A stretch of DNA of 64,000 bases from Hyphomicrobiales bacterium (lineage in GTDB: Bacteria > Pseudomonadota > Alphaproteobacteria > Rhizobiales > Rhizobiaceae). The DNA lies in the NCBI GenBank assembly GCA_900469475.1, contig UBXG01000005.1, forward strand, positions 372,001 through 436,000, read 5' to 3'. Under the pieces are notes generated by a model. The model was not told the DNA's origin. It searched no databases and worked only from the letters and a program-made list of their open reading frames with translations. Made by a program: the position numbers and the translations under genes. This document shows positions 62,481 to 64,000 of this stretch, in pieces; position 1 is the stretch's first letter; each line of letters opens with the position of its first letter.

Positions 62481-63944
62481 TTGACCCTTGGCTCTGACCA
62501 TCAGCCGCGTGACCTGCCTGTTGTCGTTATCGTCGGCGGTGGCGTTTCTGGAACCGGGGTTGCCTTTCATCTGCTGCGGCGACAGTTGCTGCGGTCTGGG
62601 CAGATTTTCATATTCGAGCCGCGGGAGCGTTTGGGGGCAGGGCTCGCCTACGACACGCAGGATGTCGCCCATCGCATCAATGTGCCTGCGGCGAGGATGA
62701 GCCTGCTGCCCGATGACATCGAACATTTTCAGCGCTGGCTGCTGGAAAATAATGCGCTTGCCGATGATGATGCGGCGATTGCCGTCGATGGCAGTCTTTT
62801 TCCGCGACGCTCCGTTTTCGGGAGCTATATCAACAGCATGATCCGTCCTTTCGCCGAGGACGGGCGGCTGCGCCACGTCAGGCAAAGCGTCGAGCGGATC
62901 CAGAGGACGGGCGGCCGCTGGGCGGTGACCGGTGCTGGCGGGGAGCGCGTTGATGCCGATATTCTCGTCATCGCGACAAGCCATCCGTCGCCTTTGCCGC
63001 CTCAGGTGTTGCGGGATGCGCTTGCCGATCACCCACGCTTTGTTGCCGACCCAACGCGTCCTGATGCGCTTTCGGTCGTCGGCGCCGGAGATCGCGTCCT
63101 TGTGGTCGGCAACGGTCTGACCTCGGCCGACGTCATCGCCTCGCTCGAACTTAGGGGACATAGGGGGCCGGTCACCGCGATATCCCGACGCGGTCTGCGC
63201 TCGCGCGGCCATGCCGCGGTCAAGCAGGAGCTATTCGGCGATTTTGCTGATCAGCCCTCGAAAACCGCGGTTGATCTGCTGAAAAGCGTGCGAGCGGTTA
63301 TCCGCAGGGCGGAAGGTGAAGGACGTAGCTGGCATGCGGTCATCGATCAGGTAAGGATGCAGGGGCGGCAAATCTGGGAGGCGCTTCCGATCGAGGAGCG
63401 GCGTCGGCTGGTTCGGCATTTGCGGCCGTTTTGGGATGTCCATCGTTTCCGTGTTGCGCCGCAGGTGGAAGCTGTCAGCGAACGGGCGCTTGCAAGCGGC
63501 AGGCTTGAGGTGCTGGCGGCTTCGGTTGCAGAGGTTGGCGTTGCCGATGATGTCATCGATTGCCGGTTGCGATTGAGACGTTCCGACCGCTTCGTGAGAA
63601 GGCAATTCGATGCGGTCGTCGTCACCACGGGTCCCGGACACCGAGGCATTCTGCAATCCCAAGTCTGGATCGATGAGTTGTCGAAAGCCGGATATCTCAC
63701 ATTGGATCCCGCCCGCTTGGGATTTTCCTGCGATACGCAATCACGCGCCTTGGCGGCCGACGGTACGGTGACACCATCTCTGTTTATCTCCGGACCGCTT
63801 GCACGCGGAACCTTCGGCGAATTGATGGGATTGCCCGAGGTGGTCGAGCACGCCGTTCTCGTGGCCGACCAGGTGGCAGGCGCGATCGCCGATTACACGA
63901 CGCGTGGGCAAGGGAAGGCATATTTGGACAGTAGTGCCGCCTAA
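62481..63944 (+). CDS. FAD/NAD(P)-binding protein (YdhS-like)
   Basis: Flavoprotein of 487 residues with the FAD/NAD(P)-binding domain found in YdhS-like proteins. The dinucleotide motif is VVVIVGGGVSGTGVAFHLL at the N-terminus, followed by EPRERLGAGLAYDTQDVAHRINVPAARMSLLPDD. A second Rossmann motif VLVVGNGLTSADVIASL lies near 208-224 and VVVTTGPGHRGILQSQ near the end. The reaction is unknown. The start is TTG at 62481 behind GGAGGGAG; no upstream ATG fits. The last 56 bases of the window after it hold nothing recognisable. Confidence 0.86.
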   Translation: MTLGSDHQPRDLPVVVIVGGGVSGTGVAFHLLRRQLLRSGQIFIFEPRERLGAGLAYDTQDVAHRINVPAARMSLLPDDIEHFQRWLLENNALADDDAAIAVDGSLFPRRSVFGSYINSMIRPFAEDGRLRHVRQSVERIQRTGGRWAVTGAGGERVDADILVIATSHPSPLPPQVLRDALADHPRFVADPTRPDALSVVGAGDRVLVVGNGLTSADVIASLELRGHRGPVTAISRRGLRSRGHAAVKQELFGDFADQPSKTAVDLLKSVRAVIRRAEGEGRSWHAVIDQVRMQGRQIWEALPIEERRRLVRHLRPFWDVHRFRVAPQVEAVSERALASGRLEVLAASVAEVGVADDVIDCRLRLRRSDRFVRRQFDAVVVTTGPGHRGILQSQVWIDELSKAGYLTLDPARLGFSCDTQSRALAADGTVTPSLFISGPLARGTFGELMGLPEVVEHAVLVADQVAGAIADYTTRGQGKAYLDSSAA

Positions 63945-64000
63945 AATCTAAGAAAAGCCGCAAATTCGTTGCTCAGACGATACATTTGCCTAAATTTACT

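Overview
This is ordinary chromosomal DNA of an alphaproteobacterium, most likely a Rhizobium or close Rhizobiaceae relative. The evidence is the high-GC coding bias, the circularly permuted two-piece tmRNA gene with tag ANDNYAEARLAA, the alpha-type SspB adaptor, the hflK-hflC-degP block, the serB/miaA divergent pair, and the large number of ABC transporters and one-component regulators. I see no prophage, insertion sequence, CRISPR array, rRNA or conjugation gene.

Layout. 0.2-2.2 kb: a flagellin and an OmpA-type lipoprotein. 2.2-3.6 kb: a DUF2000 gene divergent from an AraC regulator. 3.6-6.5 kb: a four-gene polar amino-acid ABC transporter on the minus strand. 6.8-12.2 kb: a D-lactate dehydrogenase-type flavoprotein and a giant AsmA protein. 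12.2-22 kb: a proteostasis and folate region holding a ribbon-helix-helix protein, DUF4169, SspB, ssrA (tmRNA, minus strand), a long-form ThyA, DHFR, HflK-HflC and DegP. 22-29 kb: serB/miaA, a HerA-like ATPase and ilvI-ilvH, the last preceded by a leader-peptide attenuator. 29-35.7 kb: a KpsC-like glycosyltransferase, an aldo/keto reductase, a LysE exporter, a cobalt-type nitrile hydratase operon, a RecD-like helicase and pdxJ. 36-43.6 kb: regulator-rich accessory genes (QorB/HxlR, FAD monooxygenase, MFS/TetR, MarR-GNAT fusion, Asp/Glu racemase with Lrp). 43.6-50 kb: NDH-2, a zinc alcohol dehydrogenase with AraC regulator, TetR, ilvC and a methyltransferase. 50-60.6 kb: an aminotransferase, an aldo/keto reductase, an iron-type ABC transporter, a 2OG-Fe(II) oxygenase, an EEP nuclease, a Nudix protein and PhzF. 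60.7-64 kb: tRNA-Lys(CTT), a gene-poor AT-richer patch with small membrane proteins, and an FAD/NAD(P)-binding protein.

How genes work together. ssrA and sspB are neighbours: one makes the degradation tag, the other delivers tagged proteins to ClpXP, with membrane quality control (HflKC) and periplasmic protease DegP close by. ThyA and DHFR form the dTMP/folate cycle. ilvI, ilvH and ilvC supply the first two steps of branched-chain amino-acid synthesis, and the ilvIH leader looks attenuated by Ile/Val/Leu supply. The nitrile hydratase alpha, beta and accessory genes form a translationally coupled unit.

The most rewarding observations beyond routine annotation are: the permuted ssrA beside sspB; the apparently leaderless ilv leader peptide; a hairpin covering the ribosome-binding site of the MarR-GNAT gene; a 16-bp perfect palindrome before a TetR gene upstream of ilvC; an alcohol dehydrogenase that has lost half of its structural-zinc ligands; a His/Asp-rich tail on the cobalt nitrile hydratase; and an overlooked 34-residue membrane peptide.
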